Shown here: piece by piece, positions 45,198 to 56,867 of the stretch
How the letters are laid out: each line of letters opens with the position of its first letter
How positions within the stretch are numbered: the first letter of the stretch is position 1
Source: Ovis canadensis
Lineage: Eukaryota; Chordata; Mammalia; Artiodactyla; Bovidae
NCBI RefSeq assembly: GCF_042477335.2
Contig: NC_091256.1
Location: 17,822,501 to 17,886,500 of the forward strand
Length of the DNA: 64,000 nt
Reading direction: 5' to 3'
Translations under genes and position numbers: made by a program
The notes under the pieces: generated by a model
Databases searched by the model: none
Told to the model about the DNA's origin: nothing
Seen by the model: the letters and a program-made list of their open reading frames with translations, nothing else

Positions 45198-45470
45198 TGG
45201 AGAAGGCAATGGCACCTCACTCCAGAACTCTTGCCTGGAAAAATCCCATGGGCAGACGAGCCTGGTAGGCTGCAGTCCAAGGGATCGCAAAGAGTTGGAC
45301 ACGACTGAACGACTTCACTTTCACTTTTCACTTTCATGCATTGGAGAAGGAAATGGCAACTCACTCCAGTGTTCTTGCCTGGAGAATCCCAGGGATGGCG
45401 GAGCCTGGTGGGCTGCTGTCTATGGGGTCGCACAGAGTCAGACACGACTGCAGCGACTTAGTAGCAACAG
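45198..45470 (+). mobile_element. Dimeric Bov-tA3-type SINE
   Basis: Two headless units joined by a CACTTTCACTTTTCACTTTCATGCA linker (45318-45342). GACAGGTTTGGTTAGG after it resembles TACAGGTTTAGTTGG before it, a possible target duplication. Confidence 0.88.
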
Positions 45471-45624
45471 GACAGGTTTGGTTAGGTTTAAAGTAACATA
45501 GGAATTAATAAAAATCTGTATTACTCACCACCTGGTGAATCAGCTCTGATCATCCACTAGCTCTCACATTATAATTAGCCCACTTTAATAGTTTCTAACT
45601 ACTGCCTGTGTGTATGCATCAGTG

Positions 45625-45682
45625 GATTTGGACTCTGTGGGGCTGCAAAGAGTCAGATATGACTGAGCGACTAACACAATGT
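45625..45682 (+). mobile_element. SINE tail fragment
   Basis: GGGGCTGCAAAGAGTCAGATATGACTGAGCGAC, the 3' part only. Confidence 0.7.
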
Positions 45683-45880
45683 CAAGGAGACTATAATATA
45701 GCTACATTTTTAAAAAAAGATTAAATGGAAATACAACTTTGGTAGATTTACTCTGTGGAATAGAAACAATGCCAGAAGTTACACATATATTAATAATAAT
45801 ATATTATTTTTTATTTCATTCAAAGACATGCAAATAACTTTAAAAGCAACCTTTCTTTATCATGGGTCCTACACATTGAA

Positions 45881-46095
45881 TTGGGCTTCCCAGATGGCTC
45901 ACTCGCAAAGAAACTGCTGCCAGCACAGGAACATAGGAGCTGCAGGAGACTCAGGTTCAATCCCTGGGTCGGGAATATTTCCCTGGAGGGGGAAATTGCA
46001 ACCCACTCCATTGGGAAATCCCATAGACAGAGGAGCCTGGTGGACTACAGTCCATGGGGTCACGAAGAATTGGACAACTGAGCAGCTGAGCACGC
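45881..46095 (+). mobile_element. Bov-tA type SINE
   Basis: TTGGGCTTCCCAGATGGCTC to GGACAACTGAGCAGCTGAGC. Confidence 0.85.
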
Positions 46096-46107
46096 AGCAG
46101 AGCATAC

Positions 46108-46385
46108 ATGCTGCTGCTGCTGAGTCGCTTCAGTCGTGTCCGACTTGGTGCAACACCATAGACGGCAGCCCACCAGGCTCCCCGGTCCCTGGGTTTCTCC
46201 AGGCAAGAGTACTGGAGAGGGTTACCATTTCCTTCTCCAGTGCATGAAAGTGAAAAGTGAAAGTGAAGTCGCTCAGTGGTGTCCAACTCCTAGCGACCCC
46301 ATGGACTGCAACCCACCAGGCTCCTCCATCCATGGAATTTTCCAGGCAAGAGTACTGGAGTGGGGTGCCATTGCCTTCTCCAAGA
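46108..46385 (-). mobile_element. Dimeric Bov-tA3-type SINE, reverse
   Basis: CTGCTGCTGCTGAGTCGCTTC to TGCCATTGCCTTCTCCAA, two units joined at the CATGAAAGTGAAAAGTGAAAG linker. GAGCATACAT(A/G) stands on both sides (46102 and 46384 regions), a target duplication. Confidence 0.92.
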
Positions 46386-46654
46386 GCATACATAGAATTA
46401 GGTAAAAATGAAGATTTGGAGGAAGTCAACAGTATTTGTCAAGGACAAAGGCAGTTTGTTTGTAATTCTCTAGGAAATCACCAGATGACAGAGAACTAAA
46501 ATTATAGTTTAATTGTGTGCATTTTTATATAGCATTTTTGGATTTCCTAAAATTGCTCACTTATATCACTGAGACAGTCTCAAAGAAGACTTCTTATACC
46601 TAGCCTGTCTGCAAATAAAAGGGAAATAGTGATCATTGTCATAAGCATTGCTAT

Positions 46655-46702
46655 ATATATATACACACACACATGCACACACACACATCCATATATATAT
46701 TA
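46655..46702. repeat. (TA)n/(CA)n microsatellite
   Basis: TATATATATATACACACACAC then a second CA block and ATATATATAT. Confidence 0.9.
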
Positions 46703-46859
46703 AAGGAATCAAGTACTCAGGAGTGATATATACCATTAAAACATGTAATTGTTGAAAGTTTATTGGAAAAGTTTTAGCCTTTTGCCCAGTTCCTTTGCCA
46801 AAAGCTTGGGTATTAATTGAACCAAATAAAAAAGATGTGTGGAGAACAGCCAGATAATT

Positions 46860-46945
46860 TATAAACTCTTTTTTTTTCTTTTTTTTTTAGCTTTTTTAAA
46901 AAAAAATTTATTTTACTTTACAATACTGTGTTGGTTAAACTGGGC
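46860..46945 (-). mobile_element. Short L1 3' tail
   Basis: T-rich run followed by TTTATTTTACTTTACAATACTGTG, the start of an L1 3' end on the minus strand. Confidence 0.5.
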
Positions 46946-47335
46946 CATCAGTCTGTTCAAAGGCTAATTAGATCAATCTGTGAATGGATCAATCACATAA
47001 TGACTCAGAGTATTTATATTAGTCATATATAACATTCATGAGGAAATGCTAATATCTAACCTCGTGGTTTTGCAATGATGTTAGTTCAATGAGGAAATGA
47101 AATCTATGTACGATTCACTGAATCAGACAAAAGAGGGCTTCTTAAAGCACATGCACATATAGAGACCTTTTAAAGCACATATAAACCCAAACTTGGTGAG
47201 ATGAAATGAGTTTTAAAATATTTAATTATAAAGGTCTTGACCCAAATAAATAGTACTAGATATATCTTCATTAGGAGGTAATGAATGACGAGGTTATTCT
47301 TGGTGATTTTTTTCTTCAGAACTCTGTGTCTATTG

Positions 47336-47405
47336 ATGTGTGTACGTGTGTATAAGTGTGTGTGTGTGTGTACATGTGCATCTTAGAAGTTACATATGTA
47401 TGTGG
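47336..47405. repeat. (TG)n microsatellite, imperfect
   Basis: GTGTGTACGTGTGTATAAGTG then GTGTGTGTGTGTG. Confidence 0.8.
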
Positions 47406-47412
47406 GTAATTA

Positions 47413-47530
47413 TTTTTATCAGCAACATATATTAAATTCAGATGAATTCAATACATTGACTTAAAGAACATTGATTTTTATCAGCAACATATATTAAATT
47501 CAGATGAATTCAACACATTGATTTAAAGGG
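47413..47530 (+). repeat. 62-bp tandem duplication
   Basis: TTTTTATCAGCAACATATAT starts at 47413 and again at 47475, with about two mismatches across the unit up to CATTGACTTAAAG / CATTGATTTAAAG. Confidence 0.92.
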
Positions 47531-47556
47531 CCTGTGATACATCAGGCATTAATATT

Positions 47557-47767
47557 GTTGTTGCTTAGTAGCCATCGTGTCTAACTCCTTTGCGACTCCA
47601 AGGACGGTAGCCTGCCCGGCTCCTCTGTCCATGGGATTCCCCAAGCAATAATACTGGAGGGAGTTGCCATTTTCCTCCTCTAGGGGACCTTTGCGACTCA
47701 GGGATCAAACCACATCTCCTCTCCACAGCAAGTGAATTTTCTAACACTGAGCCCTAGGGAAGCCCAG
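47557..47767 (-). mobile_element. Bov-tA type SINE
   Basis: GTTGTTGCTTAGTAGCCATC to GAGCCCTAGGGAAGCCC; GCATTAATATT flanks both ends (47547 and 47767 regions), a target duplication. Confidence 0.92.
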
Positions 47768-47929
47768 CATTAATATTAGATGGTAGGAAACTATGGGTGA
47801 AAAAGAAGCAGTTGCTTAAGGACAGCAATAGAAAACTACGTAATAATAAGATGCAAAATAATTCAAACGTCCTATGTCTACTCACGTATAAAAGCAATAT
47901 TCCTTAAGAGTCAGAGAATATTCAACACA

Positions 47930-48625
47930 GAACTGAAGCTTAATGTCTACAGGCAGCAGTCAGAACGGGAAGACTGCAGCAGACTGGGAGCCCAGGGGCA
48001 CCAGCTGCAACTGCTCTGCCACTGAAGTCACATGGGTCAGCGGATCTAATGGTGCTTGAAGCATTATTGGCAGATAGAGAGCTTGTTCAGCGCCACTGGC
48101 CGGTCCCTATGGGTGAATCACATCTCCCACCCTTAGGGTTTTGGAGCAGAGCCCAGACATCATCTATGGAAAAGGAACATAGCTTTTTTTTGAACATAGC
48201 TTTTGGCTTGTTTCTGGGTCTTGGTAAAGACTAAAGCTTAACCGTGGGGCACCAAGTTACCATGCGTCTTGAGTCATCATCATGAGGCAAGATATTCTGA
48301 CCTACCGAGGCACAAAGTCAGGCCCGTGTGACAGTGCTCCATTATCAAATGGACGTGGGGATGGAGGAGACAGGGCTGAGCAGGGCTGAGGGAAAAGTAG
48401 CTTATGTGAGGAGGTGGCTCACGTGTTCATGCTCCAACTCATGTATCACAGTCTTGAGCCCAATAAAGACAGTACTGTGGGATATAGAGGGGCCACCCAA
48501 AGCTGACAGCTGGGGCCATCTGGTATCTGTCTGTCTAAAGGACGGGGCTGAATGGAGACTCCTCCAGGAGACTTGTAACCGCGCACGGCCAAGAGCAGAC
48601 CTCAGCACAGCTGTACCTGTGAGCT
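47930..48625 (+). pseudogene. Decayed retroviral pol relic, RT/RNase H part
   Basis: The frame at 48049-48234 carries LGFWSR after LADREL, an order I associate with the RT-RNase H junction of old endogenous retroviruses. A second frame (48328-48627) continues with stops and shifts around it. Recognition is by pattern, not by alignment. The integrase-like part at 49640-49930 lies in the same orientation, supporting one relic. Confidence 0.4.
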
Positions 48626-49330
48626 AGTCCTCTGCACCCTGTTGCCAGGCAACAAGTCCTGCTCAGCCATTTGCAATGGGCTCCTCCCCCCAAGGAAGCA
48701 ACTGTCAGTGAGTGACCGTTAGTGGGGACATTCAGGAAAGGTCAGTGGAGCAAGGATCGTCAGGTGGACAGTGAGGTAAGAGTCAATCCTGGCCTTCCCC
48801 CCAGGGTGCTCCAGTTCATCCAGCCTCAGACCAACGGTGATCTGGGGGCCCAGGGAACATGTGGGGGGCTGTGTCCTGCTGACCTCCAGAGCCCTCACTC
48901 TGTCCCCTACTGGTCCGGCCCAGGCCTTGAGGAGGCAGTGACCCTCTCCCTGCCTCTGCCGCCTCCTGGCAGCACCATCTGTAGGACCTGCTCGCACACC
49001 CCCCACCACATGGCTGGCCTGAGGAGCCTGAGGGCCAGTTGGGTTTGGCCTCAGCTCCCTCAGCGATGATGGCTGAGCAGGGTCTGAGGACCAGGCCCTG
49101 AGGGTGCTGTCAGCTGAGCTCTGACTCAGCCAGGACTGGACCCTGGAGGGTAAGTCGTGCCTCAGGACCTGCCGTTTCTTGTCAGAACAGAGACTAACAC
49201 TCATGAGATAGTTATAGGAACAGTTACCTGACCATGACCTGACCCCCAGAACAAGGGCTCTGACACCAGGATGTTTAAACAACTCACCACGCCCCTGCCT
49301 CAGCTTTCTAGGAAAGGGCTTCGCTGAGAG
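48626..49330. other. G+C-rich stretch between the two pol relics
   Basis: Open frames on both strands (48722-49069 plus, 49282-48719 minus) show no domain. A donor-like GGAGG|GTAAGT lies near 49150. Holds the X-box-like palindrome at its left end. Confidence 0.4.
48641..48653. promoter_or_regulatory. X-box-like palindrome GTTGCCAGGCAAC
   Basis: Perfect half-sites GTTGCC and GGCAAC with a 1-bp spacer, the form bound by RFX factors. It is followed by CTCCTCCCCCC (Sp-factor-like) 30 bp on. Confidence 0.4.
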
Positions 49331-49639
49331 TTTTCAGGGAGTTTGGGATTTTTAAGGCATGAGCCACTCCTCTCCTTGCAGGGCCCTCAGTACATCTTTT
49401 TGGGCTCCACACCCTGACCTTCTGTTCTTGTTTAGCCTCCCTGTAAGTTGGGCATAGGGACTTGTTTTTCAGTAAAAGGCAGAGCTTCCGTCAGGGTAAT
49501 TGCCTGATTGTTTTTCCTTATAAGGAGAAATGCCAAATGAGCAGCTCGATACCGATTCATGAAATGTGGCCAGTGGTTTAGTGGAATGATCAGGGCACAA
49601 TTGTAAGATTCATGAAAAAAGAGTCTTGAAGACGGTGTG

Positions 49640-49930
49640 TAGATAGATGCCTTTGGAAACAGGATAGAAAGATATTTGTGTTCCATGTGGATTAGTTGAA
49701 ACAAAAGAAAAGAGGACGTTAGCAATCAAGTGACTAAGCCGGCCTCTACTATGAATGTCTGTCAGCATCCTGTGCAGCCACCTCTCTCCTTGCGCAGTGA
49801 CTGATGAACAAAGCAGCCCTGGTGACAAGGATGGGATCAGCGTGAGCTTAGCAATGCTGAATTGCACCCCCGAAGCTGGCCTGGCTGTAGACACTGTTGA
49901 GTATCCATATGCCAACAGTGGAGACTGACC
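49640..49930 (+). pseudogene. Decayed retroviral pol relic, integrase zinc-finger part
   Basis: TGTCTGTCAGCATCCTGTGC, GTGACTGATGAACAAAGCAG and ACTGTTGAGTATCCATATGCC fit the order around the HHCC finger of old endogenous retroviruses; the last cysteine pair is lost. Together with 47930-48625 this suggests one plus-strand element interrupted or diverged in between. Confidence 0.4.
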
Positions 49931-50413
49931 CTGAGTTCTCTGAGGTGATCAGCCAGCTACATTAAATTCCTTTCTTTATGGAATTGGGTGACATCTCGCT
50001 TTTACTGGAAAATACACTTACTCAGAAAGTGAATTTGCTCGCCTTGTCCACAGTGTGTCCCCCCAGACTACCATGACTGCTATATCCACCGCCATGGTTT
50101 CCCACACAGCTTTGCTTCTGAACTAAAGCCTGCAGAATTCCCTTTCTAGTGTGTTTCTACATCGGGTAGGCTGCAGAGCTACACTCCTGTGAAACTTCAA
50201 GGAGGCTTTGAAATAACTTTTATAGTGCACACAAACACACACCTCCTAATGACCTAGTTACACACCCATCTTTGCACTGCTGTGAAGGAATTTTGAAGCT
50301 GCAATGAAATTGATTTAATGAATCAGGCCTAAGCAGTCAATTTTATTAAAAGCTATATCATCTTTGGTGGGCCAAATTTAATTAATCAAAAGGCTTTCAA
50401 AAGAGGGTGTGCG
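49931..50413. other. Unique DNA right of the pol relic
   Basis: May include more of the relic; no frame supported. Confidence 0.4.
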
Positions 50414-50622
50414 CGTGTTGGTCGCTAAGACGTGTCTGAGTCTTTTGTGACCCCATGGATGGAAGCCCGCCAGGTTCATCTATTCATGGGGTTTCCCAGC
50501 CAAGAATCCTGAAGCAGATTGCTATTTCCTTTTCCAGGGGATCTTCCTGATGCAGGGATCAAACCCAGGTCTCCTGCATTAGCAGGTGGGTTCCTTAGCA
50601 TTGAGCCACATGGGAAATTCTG
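50414..50622 (-). mobile_element. Bov-tA type SINE
   Basis: GTGTTGGTCGCTAAGACGTG to TTGAGCCACATGGGAAATTC. Confidence 0.85.
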
Positions 50623-50954
50623 TTCAAAAAGGATAGACCCTTTCTATGTCCAGAGATTCCAGGCTTCAGTTCATATAGTTTCCAGTCATGATTTTTAGCT
50701 CCTGATTGTATGCCTTGCCAAATTTTCTTCTTTAATCAGCCACCAGAAATGGGTGAACCAATCCCTTGTAATAAGTATTGCTTCTTTTATTGAATTTCTG
50801 TGCACAAAAGTAATTGATGTTATTAGAGATTATTTCTAACACCACAAGAAGCACTTTTATTAATTACATTTCTTTATTTTTGATTATAATTTTTACCACT
50901 GATGGACCAGTGTTGTCACATGATTATTAAGTAAGCACCATAATTGATGTTAGG

Positions 50955-51655
50955 CGTCTCTCTTCCTGTTGTACAGTTTTGTGGGTTTTGACAAATACAT
51001 CATGCCATGTGTCCACCATTGTAATACTGTATAGATTGTTTTAGGACGCTAAAGATGCCTGGGCTCCACTTATTTATCCCTGTTTCTCCTCCCCTTCCAC
51101 CAAACTCTTCCACCAAACTTCTGGCAATCCCTGATCTTTTCAACACCTGTAGAGCTTTGCCTTTTCCAGAATGTCATATAGGTGAAAGCATCCCTTTTTT
51201 TTCAGGATTTTGAGAATGACTTCTTTCACTTAGTAGTAGCTCTTTAAGCCTTCTCCATTTCTTTGAAGGCTCAGCAACCCATTTCCTTTACTTACCAAAT
51301 AATAATCTATTGTATGAAGGTATCACAGTTGATTCACTTACTGAAGGACAACTTGATTACTTCCAATTTTTGGCAAATATGAATAAAGTTGCTCTGAACA
51401 TCTGTGTGAAAGGTTTCATGTTTTCAGTGCATTTGGACAATTAACTAGGAGTGTGATTGCTGTTTTACATGATAGGTAGCCTATATTTAGCTTTATAAGA
51501 AGCCCATAAAGTGCTTATACCATTTTACATTCCAATAACAGTTACTTGAGTTCCTGTTGCTCTGTATCTTCACCAATATTTGGGATTTTCTGTTTATTGG
51601 AGTTTAGCCTCTTTGATAATTGCGTAGTGGTATCTCCTTTTAAGAGAAATGAATT
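50955..51655 (-). mobile_element. Ancient L1-type fragment
   Basis: CATCATGCCATGTGTCCACC, TTCCAGAATGTCATATAGG and CACCAATATTTGGGATTTTC follow the order of old L1 3' ends. No frame is left. Confidence 0.6.
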
Positions 51656-51709
51656 TTTCATTCTTTCTTACTTAACTTTAGACCTTATTTTTGCATTTAT
51701 TTATTTAGT

Positions 51710-51838
51710 AGTGTAGCTATGGTGTAGTACCTGAAAACTTTAATCCTAGAACCAGGTTCCTTAGATTCAAATTCTAACTCTACCTTTTACTCCTTGGTGA
51801 CATAGGTTAGCTACTTAACATGTGCTTCAGTAACCTAA
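51710..51838 (+). mobile_element. MIR SINE, left part
   Basis: GTTCCTTAGATTCAAATTC and TAGCTACTTAACATGTGCTTCAG match the MIR core; resumes past the SINE at 52040. Confidence 0.75.
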
Positions 51839-52042
51839 TGGGTTTTCACAGTAAAGAGCTCAGATGCCAAAGAATCCACCTGCAGTGCATGAGACCTGGG
51901 TTTGTACCCTGCATCCGGAAGACCCCCTGGAGAGGAGAATGGCAACCCACTCCAGTATTCTTTGGTGAATCCAGTGTACAGAGGTTTTAGTCCATGGGGT
52001 CACAAAGAGTTGGACAGGAATAAGCGGCTTTCACTTTTTTCA
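51839..52042 (+). mobile_element. Bov-tA type SINE splitting a MIR
   Basis: GGGTTTTCACAGTAAAGAGC to AAGCGGCTTTCACTTTT. CAGTAACCTAATG and CAGTAGCCTTAATG lie at the two ends, a target duplication. Confidence 0.9.
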
Positions 52043-52150
52043 GTAGCCTTAATGATAAGATATACCTCACAGAGTAGTTAGTTATTAGGCTTCAATTATT
52101 ATGGAACATATAAATAGCAATGAGTATCTGGCCTGTACTGAACTCTTTTA
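52043..52150 (+). mobile_element. MIR SINE, right part
   Basis: AATGATAAGATATACCTCACAG and GAGTATCTGGCCTGTACTGA close the MIR. Confidence 0.7.
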
Positions 52151-52921
52151 TTATTTAATTGTATAAAATAACTTCACTTTTTGTCAAGAGGAAACCATTT
52201 AGAATGTAAATAATTCCAAATATAGATAGAATAATGGTAATTATTTTAATTTTAAATCAATTTTAAGGAAAACTTTCACATAATAATATTCCTCCATTGC
52301 TGCAGCATTACTATATTTGGCTATCACTACACTATTTAAATTGTAATTCAGTAACTTCACAGTTGTAGATCTTTTCACAAATCTTCAATATTGAGAAGGC
52401 CAGCCTAAAGAGTTCTTATTTATTTATTTATTTAATGAAAGGGAGAAGGATATATTTTAACCACCACTATTTTGTAATTTTTTTTGATCAGTGAGTTAAG
52501 TATAATAAACGAAATTGCAAGTTCAAGATTTTGATCCTATAGTTATTGTTAACAATTCAATAAATTGAATTCTTAAAATTTCAGTTCTCTCTAGAAGATG
52601 CCATAGCTAAGCATCTTAATTTCAATATATAAGCAGATTGTTACTGGTACTCTGATTCATCTACCACAACTGAATAGCCTGTGGCCTGAGCCTAAAATGG
52701 CACAAAGTTCAGAGACTTAATTATTACAAACAGTATGTCTTCTGTTTTAATTTCTAATGGAGAGTATCTTTAAGACACTTATGCAAGGAGCTGACTCCTG
52801 TTTCATGGCCTTGAAAAATGTTGCCACCTCAGTTAAACTAACGGCCTAACAGCTTTGGCCATTTTGGGAGAACTGTCAGTAGTTATATTTGGCTGATTTC
52901 GTATGAGCATTGTTAAGACAT
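52151..52921. other. Unique AT-rich DNA
   Basis: No gene; a (TTTA)n run at 52417-52434. Confidence 0.6.
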
Positions 52922-53042
52922 TACAGCACTTCCTCAGTGGTCCAATGGTTAGGACTCTGAGCTTTCACTGCCCAGGCCCAGGATTCGATCCTTGGTCAGA
53001 AAACTAAGATCCTGCAAGCCAGAAGGTGTGGCAAGAAAAGAA
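52922..53042 (+). mobile_element. CHR-type SINE
   Basis: CAGCACTTCCTCAGTGGTCC to CCAGAAGGTGTGGCAAG. Confidence 0.8.
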
Positions 53043-53894
53043 AAGGAAACAACCCCACCTCCCTTCCGAAACATTTTTAAACCTCAGCACTAAAAGTTGT
53101 GCTTGTCACGGACATCATATTTAGGAGTTTTTCTTTGACACTACCAAATTTTAGAGCTAATGGATTTTTTTACTATATATATATTTACTACACATATAGT
53201 TTTACTGTATATATATATATATATACATACCATAAATGGCTTAACTTTTTCATAAAATTTGTCCTGTGAATTTTCAGTGTTATCGTGACACTGAGTAATG
53301 CTGTGTGTCTTCAATAATGTTATTTTTGGTTGTGGAATGTAGGGCATAATTTTTCTCCTGCATTCAAGAGATAATCCCTTATAAACTCTCCATTCCTAAA
53401 GTTTCAATGAACAGAGGATATTTTTCAATTCTTATGCAATTAGATTTTATAGAATAATAATTATACTTTTAATATTGATATTTTATAAATCTGGGTAATT
53501 TCCAACTATGCTGAGGAATACCACTGGAAAAAAACAAAAGAAAAAAAATCAAATAATAATTCCCTATACTACTCTGGGCTCTTATCTTGGCAGTAAAAAG
53601 CACATTTCTAAGAAAAGTTAATTTCAACAACAGTAATATCTTTAAGGTAAATATTTCCCTTAAACTTGCCTATCATACAACCATACAAAAAGTAGATAGA
53701 TTAAAAAAGAAAAAGTCAGAATTTTTTATCTGAGTGGTCAGAGCCAAAGGGCCAGTGATTCTTTTCTTAATATTAAACTGATACATAAAATAGAGTGAAA
53801 CATACTTTTGTAGTTATTTAAGTCAAAGCCATCTCTTAAATGATATTATCTTTATCATATTACATTTTATTTTTATGATATACTTTCCAGTTTA
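53043..53894. other. Unique AT-rich DNA
   Basis: Holds the TA microsatellite at 53172; no gene. Confidence 0.6.
53172..53228. repeat. (TA)n microsatellite, two blocks
   Basis: TATATATATATT and TATATATATATATATATACATACC around ACTACACATATAG. Confidence 0.88.
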
Positions 53895-55385
53895 TTTTTT
53901 TAATTTATCTTTATTGGAGGCTAATTTCTTTACAATATTGTAGTGGTTTTGTCATACATTGACATGAATCAGCCATGGGTTACATGTGTTCCCCATCCTG
54001 AATCCCCCCTCCCACATCCCTCCCCATCCCATTCCTCTGGGTCATCCCAGAGCACCAGCCTCAGCCTGGACTGGCGGTCTGTTTCACATATGGTAATATA
54101 CATGTTTCAACGCTATTCTCTCAGATCATCCCACCCTTGCCTTCTCCCACAGAGTCCAAAAGACTGTTCTATACATCTGTGTGTCTTTTGCTGCCTCGCA
54201 TATAGGGTTATCATTACCATCTTTCTAAATTCCATATATATGCATTAGTATACTGTATTGATGTTTTTCTTTCTGGCTGACTTCACTCTGTGTAATCAGC
54301 TCCAGTTTCATCCAGCTCATTAGAACTGATTCAAATGTATTCTTTTTAATGGCTGAGTAATACTCCATTGTGTATATGTACCACAGCTTTCTTATCCAGT
54401 CGTCTGCTGATGGACATCTAGGTTGCTTCCATGTCCTGGCTATTATAAACAGTGCTGTGATGAACATTGGGGTACACGTGTCTCTTTCAATTCTCATTTC
54501 CTCCCTGTGTATGCCCAGCAGTGGGATTGCTGGGTCATAAGACAGTTCTATTTCAAGTTTTTTAAGGAATCTCCAGATTGTTCTGCATAGTGGCTGTACT
54601 AGTTTGCATTCCCACCAACAGTGTAAGAGGGTTCCTTTTTCTTCACACCCTCTCCAGCATTTATTGCTCATAGACTTTTGGATCACAGCCATTCTGACTG
54701 GTGTGAAATGGTACTTCATTATGGTTTTGATTTGCATTTCTCTGATAATGAGTGATGTTGAGCATCTTTTCATGTGTTTGTTAGCCATCTGTATGTCTTT
54801 GGAGAAATGTCTGTTTAGTTCTTTGGCCCATTTTTGGATTGGGTCATTCATTTTTCTGGAATTGAGCTGCAGGAGTTGCTTGTATATTTTTGAGATTAGT
54901 TGTTTGTCAGTTGCTTCAGTTGCTATGATTTTCTCCCATTCTGAAGGCTGTCTTTTCACCTTCTTATAGTTTTCTTTGTTGTGCAGAAGCTTGTAAGTTT
55001 AATTAGGTCCCATTTGTCTGTTTTTGCTTTTATTTCCATTACTCTGGGAGGTGGGTTATAGAGGATCCTGCTATGATTTATGTCAGAGAGTGTTTTGCCT
55101 ATGTTTTCCTCTAGGAGTTTTATAGTTTCTGGTCTTACGTTCAGATCTTTAATCCATTTTGAGTTTATTTTTGTGTATGGTGTCAGAAAGTGTTCTAGTT
55201 TCATCCTTTTACAAGTGGTTGACCAGTTTTCCCAGTACCACTTGTTAAAGAGATTGTCTTTTCTCCATTGTATATTCTTGCTCTTTTGTCAAAGATAAGG
55301 TTTCCATATGTGTGTGGATTTATCTCTGGACTTTCTGTTTTGTTCCATTGGTCTATATTTCTGTTAAATTTTCAAACCCTCGTTT
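53895..55385 (-). mobile_element. 5'-truncated L1, ORF2 C terminus and 3' untranslated region
   Basis: Minus-strand frame 54959-54225 (244 codons) reads [13 protein letters not shown], then the cysteine/histidine motif C-x3-C...HCWWEC and [12 protein letters not shown], the usual end of L1 ORF2. An upstream frame (55204-54956) reads [20 protein letters not shown] and is offset by a frameshift. The least diverged L1 in the window. Confidence 0.92.
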
Positions 55386-55987
55386 TTAAACAATATTGAA
55401 AACAGAGAGATTTAAGAAAAATTACCAACACCTTTTTGGATATTTTCTTTATTTAAAAGGTAGCAAATGTTAATTTATTTTTTTAAATAAATTGTGTACA
55501 ATTTAAAAATACTTTCCGTATACACTATTCTTGGACATTTTCTTACAGTTGTAAATATTCAGAGCACTTTACGATATTCCATAATGACATTTTAAAGTTT
55601 ATTTTCCATTCTGTTCTGATCTATTGTGTACATCTGTTTTTGTGCACATTAAGGAAAATGTCAAAGTGGTTTAGTATTACATTTTCATTACAAAAGGTAA
55701 GCTTCCATAAAGGAACAACTGTGAAAACGATCAAACAGTATCAATTTTCTGTTTGATTGCCCTCCAAAGCAACCTGTGGAATTAAATAATTGCAATTTTG
55801 ACCTCTATTGCAAATGATCAATCAGCTGAGACATATTAAAAACTCTTAATGTGACCAACAAAAGAAGATACAATTGGCCAACAAAATGGCCAGAGATGTA
55901 TTGATCTTAGTTTTTAAATCTTTATTTGCTCAATGACAGATATAAATATTCAACTCTTTCATTAAATTTATGTAATAAATACTTATG
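55386..55987. other. Unique AT-rich DNA
   Basis: No gene or repeat recognised. Confidence 0.6.
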
Positions 55988-56436
55988 GTCTTCCCAGTGA
56001 TTGTGTACAGTTGTGAGAGCTGGACTGTAAAGAAGGAAGAATGCCAAGGAATGGATACCTTCTAACTGAGGTGCTGGAGAAGACTCGTGAAAGCCCCTTG
56101 GACAGCAAGGAGGTCAAACCAGTGAATCTTAAAGGAGATCAACCCTGAATTTTCACTGAAAGGACTGATACTGAAGCTAAAGCTCAAGCTCCAATATTTT
56201 GGTCATCTGATGAGAACAGACAACTCATTGGAAAAGTCCCTGATGCTGGGAAAGATTGAGGGCAGCAGGAGAAGAGGACATGAGAGGATGAGATGGCAAG
56301 ACAGCATCACCGATGCAATGGACGTGGGCAACTTGGGCAAACTCTGGGAGATAGTGAGGGACAGGGAAGCCTGGGCTGCTGCAGTCCATGGGGGTCACAA
56401 AGAGATGGATGACTGGGCGACTGAACAACAACAGCA
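55988..56436 (+). mobile_element. BovB 3' end
   Basis: GTGATTGTGTACAGTTGTGAGAGC to CTGAACAACAACAGCAG. The frame at 56210-56452 reads [20 protein letters not shown], the C-terminal BovB phrase. Confidence 0.88.
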
Positions 56437-56867
56437 GCAAATATTTATTTAGCAGCTAAGAGGTGTTAGGCACTAGTCATTTGGGATCTAGAGTGAGACA
56501 TTTTAATAGCATAATGAAGGGTGGCTTACCTAATAAAGTTACCTTGAGCAGGACTCAGAAGAAAGTAAATGAATAAGCCAAGCCTTGGGGGTGAACTCGG
56601 TAGGCAGAGAAGATGCCTAAAGCAAAGGCCCCCCTCTGTGGACTGTGCCTGCCAGGAACAGTGATGAAGTCAAGGAAGTGGACATAAAGTGAGGTGTTAG
56701 GTGGTGAATTTGCAGGAGTCAACAAGAGCACGCATGGCCTGACCTAACTTACTGTGTGTGTGTTTAGATGTTTAATCAGAAAGGGGTAGGAAAAGTAGCA
56801 AGGTGTACATCTGTGTGTGTTCTTATTCTTGCCTACTAACAGTGCTAAATTCTTCATGTGATTCTTG

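Noticed and set aside
48719..49282. 187-codon minus-strand frame
   Set aside because: G+C-rich DNA opens frames on both strands; no domain recognised.
54225..54959. 244-codon frame as a host gene
   Set aside because: It is the C-terminal part of L1 ORF2.
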